Positions 8,605-17,195 of a stretch of DNA of 64,000 nt are shown here, piece by piece. The notes under the pieces are model-generated. The model was not told where the DNA came from and ran no database searches. It was given only the letters and a program-made list of their open reading frames with translations. Made by a program: the position numbers and the translations under genes. This DNA is from Palauibacter sp022826685 (GTDB taxonomy: Bacteria; Gemmatimonadota; Gemmatimonadetes; Palauibacterales; Palauibacteraceae). Within the stretch, counting starts at the first letter, position 1; each line of letters starts with the position of its first letter. Where the stretch lies: NCBI RefSeq assembly GCF_965221685.1, contig NZ_OZ244907.1; one strand, written 5' to 3'.

Positions 8605-8885
8605 GCACGTTCGGAGAAGACCTGATCCAGTCCTTGAACGAGGCCTTGGACCATGCCAAGGGGGAGGGTCCCGCCATCGTTCACGCCCCGATCTCCCCCC
8701 GCGAGGTTCGGATAGAGGCGAGGCTGACGCAGATTCAAATGGCGGCCCTGATGGGAATGAGCCTGTCTGGCTACCGAAAGTGGGAGCAGGGGAGACGACG
8801 TGTCAGCGGCCCGGCAGCGGCGCTTCTGCGCATCATCAAGCACGATCCCAACGCTGTGAGGCATGCATTGGTGCCGTCGCCATGA
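8601..8885 (+). CDS. HigA-like XRE-family antitoxin
   Basis: This 94-residue protein has a Cro/C1-type helix-turn-helix in its second half (TQIQMAALMGMSLSGYRKWE), followed by a basic stretch and ALLRIIKHDP, typical of HigA-like antitoxins that neutralise the toxin and repress the operon. It starts 4 bases inside the toxin gene. Autoregulation is expected from the family; an operator was not identified. Confidence 0.75.
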   Translation: MSTFGEDLIQSLNEALDHAKGEGPAIVHAPISPREVRIEARLTQIQMAALMGMSLSGYRKWEQGRRRVSGPAAALLRIIKHDPNAVRHALVPSP

Positions 8886-9111
8886 GCAGGAGAATGCTCT
8901 GGCAGGCGCGGTTGAGGAAGAGGATGCGCCGACGGACGCGGCGGAGCGCCTGTCGGCCTCGCCGGTGGGGGAAGCGTGAGCCCAGCGGGTGAGCCCGCCG
9001 CATCTTGGGACCGGATGCCGGGTCCGAGTACGGAGTCGCAGGTGGATGCGTACCGCACGGCTTGAACGAGCGCGCCGACGACCTCGAATGACCTCGAAAT
9101 CGACCGCTTGG

Positions 9112-9232
9112 ATTCCCGCCGTTAACCACTGCATTCCGGCCATTCGAGACGGTCGAATCCGATTGGGCTTCAACGGCAGAAGTGGCGGATCGTTGTAGCC
9201 CTAGTTAGACTTACGTGATCTCCTACCGTGAT
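9112..9232 (+). repeat. Attachment-like repeat, copy 1
   Basis: First of three direct copies (others at 10919-11039 and 28731-28847). The left part holds ATTCCCGCCG and ATTCCGGCCATT, motifs also found just outside the two integrase genes at 21255 and 30943. The right part (9173-9232) is the best-conserved block: AGTGGCGGATC, then GTTAGACTTACGTGATC, flanked by imperfectly complementary ends that can fold into a hairpin. It lies in the 8886-9296 gap, which holds no convincing gene. Confidence 0.7.
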
Positions 9233-9296
9233 TCGTCGCCTTGGCATTCTGCGTTTCCACTTGGCTCCCCCCCTGAAGCTGGCCCCTTTCAACGAG

Positions 9297-9590
9297 TCAG
9301 TAATGACCCCGAGCTCGGAGGAACTTGACTTCCCCGTTCGTAGCTTTGTAAAGCAGGCGATTCTTCTGGTCGATCCTCCGCGACCACTGACCGGACCGAT
9401 CACCAGAGAGGGCTTCGGGTTTCCCCCTACCGGTGGCTAGGTCTCGGCACGCTTCCGAGATCAGCTTCAGGATGTGATTGCACTTCTTGGGGTCCTTCTT
9501 CGACCAGTACAGCAGATCCTTCAAGCAGTGCTTATGGAAGAGGGAGTCCCTAGGTTTTTCTGTGACCACTCCGCTTTCTTCTGTGGTCAC
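9297..9590 (-). CDS. yoeB: YoeB-family mRNA interferase toxin
   Basis: The 97-residue product matches YoeB closely in its second half: GKPEALSGDRSGQWSRRI, then KNRLLYKATN and a terminal GHY, keeping the Glu, Arg and His-Tyr residues used for ribosome-dependent mRNA cleavage. An extra 15 or so N-terminal residues precede the usual start region. The start codon is GTG (9590-9588) and overlaps the antitoxin stop by 4 bases. The start lies inside a stable hairpin (see 9562-9590). Orientation is opposite to the HigBA-like pair, so two independent toxin-antitoxin pairs sit within 1.6 kb. Confidence 0.85.
   Translation of the reverse strand: MTTEESGVVTEKPRDSLFHKHCLKDLLYWSKKDPKKCNHILKLISEACRDLATGRGKPEALSGDRSGQWSRRIDQKNRLLYKATNGEVKFLRARGHY
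9562..9590 (-). promoter_or_regulatory. Hairpin enclosing the yoeB start codon
   Basis: On the transcribed strand GTGACCAC (9590-9583) and GTGGTCAC (9569-9562) form a perfect 8-bp stem with a 13-base loop. The first three bases are the yoeB GTG start, so the toxin start would be paired unless a ribosome finishing the antitoxin opens it. This is a prediction from complementarity only. Confidence 0.55.
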
Positions 9591-9871
9591 TCCTCAGCAA
9601 GACCGAGAAAATCTCGGAGCTCATCAACGCTCATTCGTACATACGACTCGCGATCTTCGATCGCCTCTCGCAAGGCATTAGCGTTCTCCGGATACGAGAG
9701 ACAAAGTGTCTCTCGCGAGCCTGAGTCTAGCTCGGCGGGTACGGCGACCGGCCCGCCTGCTTCGGTGCCATCAGCGCGCCACTCGCCTTCTGGTGCAGTC
9801 CCGGCGACCGAGCCAAGCACGAATCCTACAACGCTGGCCGTGGCGGCCGAGCTGCAGTTGAACGTAGTCAT
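9587..9871 (-). CDS. yefM: YefM-family antitoxin with a divergent middle
   Basis: The 94-residue product begins MTTFN, the usual Phd/YefM opening, and its second half keeps the YefM pattern (PAELDSGSRETLCL, then YPENANALREAIED), the toxin-binding part. Between them the expected DNA-binding segment is replaced by a Gly/Ala-rich stretch, possibly from compensating frameshifts, so operator binding may be weakened. A clear ribosome site (GGAGGG) precedes the ATG. The TGA overlaps the yoeB GTG. One base separates it from the 104-residue gene upstream. Confidence 0.7.
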   Translation of the reverse strand: MTTFNCSSAATASVVGFVLGSVAGTAPEGEWRADGTEAGGPVAVPAELDSGSRETLCLSYPENANALREAIEDRESYVRMSVDELRDFLGLAEE

Positions 9872-9872
9872 G

Positions 9873-10187
9873 TCACCAACCCTCCTGTGACGCCCGCTCG
9901 TTTAGCATGGCGATAAGGCTACGCAGCGCCGACTCCTGTAGGACGAATCGACCCCGCACATGAACGGGGACGGTCCCCATCTTTTCAACCTCCGCACGCT
10001 GCTCCTTAGGCGTTCCTAAGACGAGAGGAAAGGGAGCGTGTCCAATCACCAGCTGGAACTGGTTATCGACACGCTGCAGGATGAACTGGTCAGCGGCAAC
10101 AGCGGGTGAGCCATCGTCGTTCCATCGCAAGCCGACTTGGATGGTTGCTTCTTCGTGCTCGCGCGGCTTGTCGTTCTTGCGTGGCAT
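9873..10187 (-). CDS. Conserved-looking hypothetical protein, 104 aa
   Basis: The frame is open further upstream, but ATG at 10187 (MPRKNDKPREHEEATIQVG) begins the part that reads as real protein. It is a small single-domain protein with strand-rich content (FILQRVDNQFQLVIGHAPF, VPVHVRGRFVL) ending in a helix. The layout faintly recalls DUF3467-type proteins. Its stop lies one base before the yefM start, so it is probably first in a three-gene operon with yefM-yoeB. Function unknown. Confidence 0.55.
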   Translation of the reverse strand: MPRKNDKPREHEEATIQVGLRWNDDGSPAVAADQFILQRVDNQFQLVIGHAPFPLVLGTPKEQRAEVEKMGTVPVHVRGRFVLQESALRSLIAMLNERASQEGW

Positions 10188-10918
10188 GTAAGAACCGCTT
10201 GCTTTGAGGTGTGGTTTGGTATTCTCGTCCCCCCATCCACCGGTGTTCACAACATCGGGGAACGATAGCGAGCCGCGTTCCATGCGGCAACATCCCGGCA
10301 CAAGCCAATACGAGCCTAGCGCGCGGCTAGTTCCAGCCCACACCTAGGCCAGAACGTAGCCAGTACGTAGCGCCCAGTCGCCATCTCGGAGACGCCGCCG
10401 GTCGATCCCGGCGAACGACCGTATCTTGGCCAAGGGATCCGCGGGCTTCCGCTCGGCGGTCTCCAGCGCCGCTAGATACTTGTTCCTTCTGAGCCCTCCC
10501 CCGGATCGCCCTCGGACGCGTCCCCCGCTCGCGATAAGCTCGCGTCGCCTCACGAGCCGCCGGGAAATGGCGGGTGCATCTGGTTCGCCCGTCTTCAGGC
10601 GGATCGGTGCATTCAGATTTGATGGACGCACAGACCGGCCGCCCTCCGTTCGGCGTAACGATATCGTCGGACACCCGATGCGCTAGGGAGATCGATAGCC
10701 GGGATTCTTCGGCAGGTATCGCCGAGTCCGCGCCTTTCCTGCACGGCCAGATGGCGAGCGCATGGGGGGCATCGGTGGAGCAGCGGGTCGAGTACCGTGG
10801 CGGCCAAGAGGTCATGGCCACCACGGTACTCGACGGCTTCTAGCAGCTAGTCGCTCCATGTAACCTCCATGAAGGCCGATGGTCGGCCTCACCGGGCGTC
10901 CACAGAGACTGGGTAGAA
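10188..10918. other. Gene-poor stretch with a long hairpin
   Basis: No frame here is convincing on either strand. The minus-strand frame at 10344-10631 (ending near RSFAGIDRRRLRDGDW) might be a decayed fragment. The notable structure is the near-perfect palindrome at 10787-10834, listed separately. Confidence 0.4.
10787..10834. repeat. 48-base near-perfect inverted repeat
   Basis: Arms 10787-10806 and 10815-10834 are complementary at 19 of 20 positions (left arm starts GTCGAGTACCGTGG) around an 8-base loop. There is no T-run after it, so it is not a typical terminator. It lies about 85 bases before attachment-like repeat copy 2. Confidence 0.75.
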
Positions 10919-11039
10919 ATTCCCGCTGCTTATAACCGCATTCCGGCCATTTGACGATGATTGAGTCGGATACATGTACAACAGCAATAGTGGCGGATCA
11001 TGCAGTCCTGATTAGACTTGCGTGATTTCCTGTCGTGAT
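10919..11039 (+). repeat. Attachment-like repeat, copy 2
   Basis: It aligns with copy 1 over its whole length with almost no gaps: ATTCCCGCTG, GCATTCCGGCCATTTGA, then the conserved block AGTGGCGGATCATGCAGTCC, ATTAGACTTGCGTGAT. Same orientation as copies 1 and 3. Copies 1 and 2 bracket the YoeB-YefM operon as direct repeats. Confidence 0.7.
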
Positions 11040-11085
11040 ATGAGCGTCAGGTGATCCGCATACTCCTTGTACATGTACCGATACT

Positions 11086-11517
11086 TTAGTCGACAGGTGT
11101 CCGTTTCTCGAGGGCAAGTTCGGCGAGTAAGGTGGATGCTCGTGCAATGATTCGGAGGGCTGCCGTCGATACCTCGTCAGATATTCCTCCTCTGTGCGTG
11201 ACGAACCATAAGAAGCTGCGATCCTTTGCACTCCACGTTCCTTCCAGCTCTTTTTCGGCAATCCGCTTGAGTAGACGCGCCGCTTGCTCCTTTTCGGTAG
11301 ATGCAATCCTGTCCGCTGCAATCAACTTGATCAGCCGCTCCTTGATCCAATCGAGCACTTCCTCATCGTTCGGGGTAGCCACGCCTCCTCCAGGTTGACC
11401 TTCCGTAGTCACTTCGATCTTCTCGTTGCCCATCGGGTGCAATCCGTCCTCACCATGTCCCTGCCATCCCTCTTCGATGGTTACCTCAATAGCCGGCGGC
11501 ATCTGTGCGTCGTCCAT
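11086..11517 (-). CDS. Hypothetical acidic protein, 143 aa
   Basis: ATG at 11517 (MDDAQMPPAIEV) is preceded by GGAGG at 8-base spacing; the frame stays open upstream but without a better ribosome site. The N-terminal 50 residues are acidic and low in structure. A helical domain follows (EEVLDWIKERLIKLIAADR, KEQAARLLKRIAEKELEGTW), ending ASTLLAELALEK. No family recognised. It stands alone between repeat copy 2 and the P4 integrase remnant. Confidence 0.5.
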   Translation of the reverse strand: MDDAQMPPAIEVTIEEGWQGHGEDGLHPMGNEKIEVTTEGQPGGGVATPNDEEVLDWIKERLIKLIAADRIASTEKEQAARLLKRIAEKELEGTWSAKDRSFLWFVTHRGGISDEVSTAALRIIARASTLLAELALEKRTPVD

Positions 11518-11969
11518 CGTCGGATCCCTCCGTACTTCTATCAGACAAAGCTTGTTCCGTTTTTTCAGTGTTCCATCGTAATGCGGGCGGTGCCGGATGT
11601 CACCCGGCACCGGTAACCGGTTGGTACGCTTCGGCAAGCCGACGGGCACCAAACAGGAGGGGATTCGGCGGCCACCCGTCCGCGGCGATCTGTCAACCGA
11701 AACCGAAGATGTGGCGGGTCCGCAACTGCTGCGGGATAGGTGAAGTGCCGTCGTCGAGACGGGTCCTCAGTTGACACAGATGAGGCGGTGTCGGCGGCGT
11801 TTCGCAGCAAGTCGGACGCTGATAGTCCTGTGATGTCCGGTGTCGTCTATTAGCAGTTCGTAACATCCTTTATCCTCAACGCTTTAGGTAGGAATCCTCC
11901 TACCTCCTCCGTCCAGCGACGGTCCTTGCCATCCCGCTCCATCCCAGATACAATTAGGGGATAGATAAT
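11518..11969. other. Intergenic stretch before the P4-type integrase
   Basis: No convincing gene. A short perfect stem, GGTAGGA/TCCTACC with a 4-base loop, lies at 11887-11904, about 65 bases before the integrase start, and could be part of an attachment or regulatory site. An A/G-rich ribosome-site-like AGGGGAT precedes 11970. Confidence 0.4.
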
Positions 11970-13185
11970 GTGAACAGAAACCCCACGAAACGCCCGCGAG
12001 GCACAGCCCAGCGGCCGCCATCCCTACAAGCGGCTCTCGGCCCCCTTCGTGCGCTCCGCTCCGCCCGGTCGGCACTGCGACGGGAACGGACTTTACCTCT
12101 ACGTCCAGAAGACCGGAACCCGAAGCTGGATTCAACGGCTCGTCATCCGGGGCCGCAAGCGCGAGCTCGGACTCGGCAGCGTCGAACTGGTCTCTTTGGC
12201 CGAAGCCAGGGAGCAGGCGCTCGCCAACCGCAAGCTCGCCCGTTCGGGCGGCGATCCCTTGGCCGAGAAACGGCGGCTGGTCGGCATCCCCACCTTTGCC
12301 GAGGCCGCCAAGCGTGTCGTCGAGCAGAAGCGGGCCGGGTGGCGGAGCGCGGCCTACGCCAAGGAGTGGTTCCGTAACTTGGAGATTCACGCCTTCCCCC
12401 GCATCGGGGATGTGGCCGTCTCGGAGGTCACGAGCGGCGACGTGTTGGACATCCTCACCCCCATCTGGCACACCAAGGCTCCCACGGCCCGGTTCGTCCA
12501 CATGCGGGTCCGGGCGGTCTTGGAATGGGCCATCGCCATGGAATGGAGGACCGACAACCCCTGCGACTGGATCCTTCACCTGCTCGGCCCGCAGCACGAT
12601 GTCGTCACCCACCACAAGGCCCTGCCTCACGGCGAGGTCGCCGACGCCATCGGGAAGGTGCGGGCTGGGGAGCCGGAGAGGGTGGACACGTTGGCCTTCG
12701 AGTTCCTCGTGTTGACGGCGGCGCGGGGCGCCGAGGTCCGTGGCGCGGTGTGGAGCGAGATGGATGAACGCTCGGGTGTTTGGACGATCCCCGCAAGGAG
12801 GATGAAGACCGGGCGCGAGCAGCGGGTGCCGCTGTGCGGGCGGGCGCTGGTGATTCTGGAGGCGGCCCGGAAGCTGGAGGGCGGGAAGAACCCGGTCGTG
12901 TTCGTGAACGAGCGCGGGAGGGCGTTGGACGGGAAGCGGCTGAACCGGCTGTTGAGGAAGCACGGGATCGCGGCGGTGCCGCACGGGTTCCGGTCGTCGT
13001 TCCGGGACTGGGCGGCGGAGAGGACGGATCATCCACGGGAGGTGGTCGAGGCGGCGCTGGCGCATGTGGTCAAGAGCAAGGTCGAGGCCGCCGACCGGCG
13101 CACGGACCTGTTCGAGCGGCGTCGTCGGCTCATGGCCGACTGGGAAGCGTATCTCGCGGGCCGGAGAGCGGGCACCGGAACCTGA
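11970..13185 (+). pseudogene. P4-type tyrosine integrase, inactivated
   Basis: From 12031 the frame reads as a P4-family integrase: KRLSAPFVRSAPPGRHCDG (DUF4102-like arm-binding domain), central SAM-like domain, then the catalytic domain with TAARGAEVRGAVW, PHGFRSSFRDWA and EAALAHV. Two defects are visible. No ATG, GTG or TTG opens this frame before 12049; the plausible start (GTG 11970, reading MNRNPTKRPRGTAQRP) is in another frame, implying a frameshift near 12015-12030. The catalytic tyrosine, expected in an AAYxRTDLFERR context, is aspartate (GAC, 13093-13095). The enzyme should therefore be unable to cut DNA. It probably delivered the neighbouring island and is now fixed. Confidence 0.75.
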
Positions 13186-13213
13186 AACCCCCGCGACCGG
13201 CGTGCGACTGCCC

Positions 13214-13789
13214 TCACTCCAGCGGCCCCTCCCACGGGTGAAGTTCGACTTCCAGCCATAGAGCCTCCGCGGGGTAGTTGCGGGCCGACTCTTCGATCAC
13301 GAACCGTTTGATGACCCGGCACCAAGGGTAATAGCACTTGGGGTTTTCGGGCGTACCGTCCATGCCCCACACGTAGGGAGAACGGCTGACGCGAAGTGTC
13401 CAAATCGCGTCACGGGCGAGGGCCCAGCTCACGCGGCCTTCGGCCACGACCCCATCCTGCCGAAGGCGGACATGTACATGGATTGACCCTGATTCCGGCA
13501 CGTCGATGATCGGACCCTTCCCGTTCGCATCAAAGTCGGTTGCGCTTACGGTCAGGCCCGTCCCGCCGGAGACCTGCAACTCAAGACCGGCGAGGCCGGA
13601 CGGGTCGGCGGGCGAGTTCCGGGTTTCCACGAAGCTCTGTGCGATTTCCCCTTCCTCCGGAATCGGCCAAGCCAGTTGCTCCGAACCGGAAAGCTCAATC
13701 TCCAGTCGAGTGTCGATGGCCGATGGGTTCAGAATCGAGCAGCCGGTCGCGGCCAAGCCCGCAAGCGTTGCCAAGCAGCGCATGCTCAT
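13214..13789 (-). CDS. Hypothetical lipoprotein, 191 aa
   Basis: The N-terminus (MSMRCLATLAGLAATGCSI) is a signal peptide with a lipobox ending at Cys-17, so the protein should be anchored in a membrane after export. The rest is beta-rich with a central Gly/Asp segment and a tryptophan-rich C-terminal part. A pair of cysteines (KCYYPWCR) could form a disulfide. No family recognised. It is convergent with the integrase remnant, 28 bases apart. Confidence 0.6.
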   Translation of the reverse strand: MSMRCLATLAGLAATGCSILNPSAIDTRLEIELSGSEQLAWPIPEEGEIAQSFVETRNSPADPSGLAGLELQVSGGTGLTVSATDFDANGKGPIIDVPESGSIHVHVRLRQDGVVAEGRVSWALARDAIWTLRVSRSPYVWGMDGTPENPKCYYPWCRVIKRFVIEESARNYPAEALWLEVELHPWEGPLE

Positions 13790-14355
13790 CGGTTTGACTC
13801 CTTCCGTGGTTTACGGGAGAACACGGCCCCATACCGACCCGGCCCTCGCATCCACGACCTGCAGGGTCCTGGCGGTAGGGTATCGTTGGATGAACATGAT
13901 GGCGAGCCGAAAGATCTCGGCAAGTCGGATGAAGGAGACCGGGCGGGAGCACCGAGCCACCGTCTGGCAGGGTGCCGATCGGCTGCCGGCCCTCGCCGTC
14001 AGAGAGGTTTTGCGACCAAGCGACCGAGGAGCTTGAGGGGGTCTTCCGAGATGGCCCGCCCAAGACTGTGCCGGGCGGTGGCCGGAGGGGCGTCCGCAGC
14101 GCTGGCTCACGACCGTTACTGGTCGTCAGAGCGTACCCTCCGTATTACACGGCGGGCTGACGAGGGGCTCCGCCCCCTCGACCCCAGGAATGTCCCGCAC
14201 TGGAGCGCGCGGGGATCGCGGGCGGGGTTTTCTCCCTTCCCCGTGGCGGCACATGGACGGTCGTGGCATGGCAGGCCGAGGGGCGCGAACCGTATCTTCG
14301 GTACTCCCGTATCGATTCGGGTGTTCGCTGCAACCTCCAGTCGGAAGGATCGGAC
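13790..14355. other. Intergenic stretch between two lipoprotein genes
   Basis: No frame is convincing on either strand. A GC hairpin GAGGGG/CCCCTC lies at about 14161-14180 without a T-run. The region presumably holds the divergent promoters of the two lipoproteins, but no clear -35/-10 pair was recognised. Confidence 0.4.
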
Positions 14356-15594
14356 ATGTTCCGCCAAGAAGTCGTCCTCTACAGGCCCCACCCGTCCGTC
14401 CTTCTCGTCCCCGTGCTATTTGCCGCGCTCACCTCCTGCGAACCGGAACCGGCATCCGACAACCCGACTCGCGAGATACTTTCGAACGGTGCCGTCCTCG
14501 TCCGCCACCCAACCCTGCCCGCCGTGGACTCCGTCGGACCGGAGGTCATCGAGGCGCGTGTGGACCTCAAGTTCGGATCCCTCGAGGGGGACGACCTAAA
14601 CGTGACCTTCGGTGACGTCCGAGGCGTCGAGGCGGCCAGTGACGGCACCATCTATGTGCTGGACGAACAGGCCGCGGAAGTCCGCGTCTTCGATTCCAGC
14701 GGCGAGTACCTGCGGACGATCGTTAGGAGCGGCGAGGGGCCGGGGGAGATCGGGAGTGCCAACGGGATACGCCTTTCCGGAGACACTCTCCTTTGGATCC
14801 ACGACACCAGACAGTGGACGATCATGGGTGTTGACCCCACGGGTGAGGAGGTCCGCCGGTTCTTCAAGCCCGTCATGAGCTACGGATACATCTGGGACGG
14901 CGTGTTCGACGATCGGGGCCGCTATTGGCGTTCGACCACCCATGGAGACGAAGATCCGGGCTACCCGCCCCCGCCGGGGCTGAGCCTGTGGAGCGAGCGG
15001 CGCTACTACAAATCCTACGAACTGTCCACCGGGGCTACCGACTCCGTGTACGTCGGCGAGTCACGCTTTCGGTCATACGGATACACCACCCCAGCGGGCT
15101 GGGGGTTCCTGCCGCTTCCGTTCGAGGCAGCCGAGTTGATCGAGGTCAATCCATCCGGTGGATTCTGGCGTGCACACAACGCTTCGTACCGGATCGCCCG
15201 GACGGGCGAGTCCGGGGACACGCTGGTGGTCATAGAAGCCGGGCTGCCCGTCCAACGGTTCACGGACGTGGATCGTGATGCCTACGTCGAGAGCATTGTC
15301 GACGACCAGCCCGAACTCCGGCGGGAGGCGGAGGAGGTGGCGGCTCTGACGCCGGACGTCAAGCCTATTCTTGAGGGTCTCTTCGTGGACGACGAAGGAC
15401 GACTTTGGGTCGAGAGAGTCACGCCGAGGGGCGCGCCCACCCTCTATGACCGGTACTCGGAGGACGGCGACTACTTGGGATCCGTTCGCCTCGCGTTCAG
15501 GGCGGCAGGCCCGATCCGGGTCCAGCACGGCAGCATCTACACATGGGTTGTCGATGAGTTGGGAGTCCACTACGTCGTCAGGGCCCCCCTGTAA
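14356..15594 (+). CDS. 6-bladed beta-propeller lipoprotein
   Basis: The frame is open upstream, but ATG at 14356 follows a GGAAGGA ribosome site and begins a signal peptide with lipobox (FAALTSCEPE). The mature 380 or so residues show propeller-type repeats such as ASDGTIYVLDEQAAEVRVFD, FDDRGRYWRSTT and VDDEGRLWVERV, each followed by a turn, as in 6-bladed NHL/BNR-like proteins. These are abundant in Gemmatimonadota and Bacteroidota as surface or periplasmic proteins. Ligand unknown. Its last 17 bases overlap the end of the opposing AlpA-like gene. Confidence 0.7.
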   Translation: MFRQEVVLYRPHPSVLLVPVLFAALTSCEPEPASDNPTREILSNGAVLVRHPTLPAVDSVGPEVIEARVDLKFGSLEGDDLNVTFGDVRGVEAASDGTIYVLDEQAAEVRVFDSSGEYLRTIVRSGEGPGEIGSANGIRLSGDTLLWIHDTRQWTIMGVDPTGEEVRRFFKPVMSYGYIWDGVFDDRGRYWRSTTHGDEDPGYPPPPGLSLWSERRYYKSYELSTGATDSVYVGESRFRSYGYTTPAGWGFLPLPFEAAELIEVNPSGGFWRAHNASYRIARTGESGDTLVVIEAGLPVQRFTDVDRDAYVESIVDDQPELRREAEEVAALTPDVKPILEGLFVDDEGRLWVERVTPRGAPTLYDRYSEDGDYLGSVRLAFRAAGPIRVQHGSIYTWVVDELGVHYVVRAPL

Positions 15595-16033
15595 TGAGAA
15601 AGAATCGAGACGGGTGGCCGCCAACGGATTCGGTGAGGTGCTCACGCGCTGACCGTACTGGCGGCAGCGCAAAAGGCCGGGGGATCTGAAGGGGGGCGCC
15701 CCCCCTCGCCAGTCCGCCACGTTCAACGTGGAGTCGGCTGGCTTCCGACGCCCGGCGGCTTGCCCCGCCGATCCCGAGCGCGGCCTCGACGCGCTCACCA
15801 GCCCGACCGCCGCCGAAACGGCTCTCGGCGATGCGCTCGCGGACCCACTCGTCGATCTCGGCCTCGATCCAGCCCACGGGGCGGTCGCCCAGCCTAACCG
15901 GTCGGGGAAAGCGCCCCTCGGCAAGCCGCACATAGATCGTGCTCCGCGACAGGCCGGTGCGCTCCAGCACCTCCGGCAGCCGCAGGAAGCGGATCGGCGG
16001 GTTCGTCCTCTGTTCTCTCGGGGTCTCGGTCAT
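15578..16033 (-). CDS. AlpA-family excisionase/regulator
   Basis: ATG at 16033 begins MTETPREQRTNPP, then the AlpA signature RFLRLPEVLERTGLSRSTIY, followed by GRFPRPVRLGDRPVGWIEAE and IDEWVRERI. AlpA proteins are winged-helix regulators that activate integrase genes or direct excision of phage-like islands. The family usually ends after about 80 residues. Here the frame runs on for another 70 residues of low-complexity text, which suggests a lost stop or readthrough. A second AlpA lies at 20043-20303. Confidence 0.7.
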   Translation of the reverse strand: MTETPREQRTNPPIRFLRLPEVLERTGLSRSTIYVRLAEGRFPRPVRLGDRPVGWIEAEIDEWVRERIAESRFGGGRAGERVEAALGIGGASRRASEASRLHVERGGLARGGAPLQIPRPFALPPVRSAREHLTESVGGHPSRFFLITGGP

Positions 16034-16190
16034 GGTCCTGCTCCTCCTCGTTGCTCGCAGCTTGCTGGTCGGTTTCCGGTGTCGCTGGTGTGGAAGGTGG
16101 ATCCCGCGCGCTGCGGCGCTCGCCGTCTTGCTCCGAGATGAACGCCAGAATCCGGTCCGCCGTCCTCGGCTACGGCGAGCGCCCCCGGCC

Positions 16191-16510
16191 GATCTGGCGC
16201 AGGCCGAACTGCTGTTCGACCAGATGAAGGCCGTCATCGTCGAGGACAGCCGGGAGGTCGGCGGGCGGCTGATGGAGAACCCGGGGTTCCTGCGCTTCGC
16301 CTTCCACTGGGGCTTCCGGATCCGGGCGTGCCGGCCGTACAGGGCTCGGACGAAGGGCAAGGTGGAGCGGCCGGTCAGCTACCTCCGGCGGAGCTTCTTC
16401 TGCGGACGCAAACTTCGTGTCGGACGACGACCTGAACGCCCGGGTTGCGGGGTGGCTCGACAAGGTGGCCAACGTCCGCGTCCACGGCACGCTGAAGGAG
16501 CGGCGGGGAC
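16191..16510 (+). pseudogene. IS21-family transposase (IstA) remnant
   Basis: One frame reads ELLFDQMKAVIVEDSREVGG, NPGFLRFAFHWGFRIRACRP and RTKGKVERPVSYLRRSFF, the C-terminal part of the IS21 IstA DDE domain including the KGKVER region. Near 16412 it shifts frame into DDLNARVAGWLDKVANVRVH. Start, N-terminus and IstB helper are absent, so it is a dead relic. It interrupts the space between AlpA and the small regulator remnant. Confidence 0.7.
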
Positions 16511-16715
16511 CGACCGTGTGGCCGATCCTTGCAACGCCGCTTCGGGAGTGCCAACGGGGGTGTTTCACCACGCCATTGGCGGAGCCGTCCAAAGAGTCCC
16601 GTACCTTATCGTGCATCGCCTTACCTTACCGTCACTTAGGAATTTCTTAACAGTTGCGACTCTTGCATTTGCATCCTCACCGTTTTGGCCATGAATACGC
16701 TGGATCGGTACGGCC

Positions 16716-16975
16716 ATGGAAAACGTTGGAGCGGTACTTCAACACGCGCCTCGCCGCGTTTCTCGACCGCACGGGCATGCCGCCGACGACGTTCGGCATG
16801 GAGGCGGTGGGCGACCCGAATCTGCTGCGCCAGATCGAACGCGTACGCTCGGTGACGCTGCGGCTGGCGGACCAGGCTCTGGCGTTCACCAACAAGTACG
16901 ACAAGGAGCCGGGCGCGGCGCTGGCACCACCGCACCGCCGTCGAACCCGAGGACCCGCGCCGGAAGCGATCGGGA
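16716..16975 (+). pseudogene. Frameshifted copy of a small mobilization-associated regulator
   Basis: After codon 2 the text TLERYFNTRLAAFLDRTGM and AVGDPNLLRQIERVRSVTLR parallels the intact paralogue at 19770. The start ATG (16716) is out of frame with it because one extra A sits in the run after ATGGA; the paralogue reads ATGGAGACG at the same place. The family resembles a small helix-turn-helix protein found beside MobC/AlpA genes. Function is not established. Confidence 0.5.
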
Positions 16976-16990
16976 CAAGAGGATCTAGGC

Positions 16991-17086
16991 ATGAAGCGGA
17001 AGAAGAAGAAGCGGATCTACCGGGCCGACTACGGCGACGTGACGCCCGAGGACCTGGCCCGCGCCATCCTGCAGTACCGCCCGTAA
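16991..17086 (+). CDS. Possible 31-residue lysine-rich peptide
   Basis: ATG at 16991 opens MKRKKKKRIYRADYG and closes at TAA 17084-17086. An AGAGGA-like ribosome site lies about 10 bases upstream. The composition (basic start, then an amphipathic helix EDLARAILQY) looks protein-like, but no homologue is recognised and it follows a broken gene. Confidence 0.3.
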   Translation: MKRKKKKRIYRADYGDVTPEDLARAILQYRP

Positions 17087-17195
17087 GACCCGGCCGGCCA
17101 GGAAGAAGGAAGAGAAGGCCTAGACCTTCAACAAAAAGACGGGGGCCGCGCCCGATCTCGGACACGACCCCCCAACGTCTCGACCGGCCCGAATG

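Noticed and set aside
9145..9170. Possible tRNA-like TpsiC text (GGTCGAATCC) in repeat copy 1
   Set aside because: No acceptor, D or anticodon stems could be built around it.
10344..10631. 95-codon minus-strand frame as a gene
   Set aside because: Basic, low-complexity text with no start context or recognisable domain; at most a decayed fragment.
11884..13065. 393-codon minus-strand frame opposite the P4 integrase
   Set aside because: His/Pro/Arg-rich shadow; the integrase frame explains the region.
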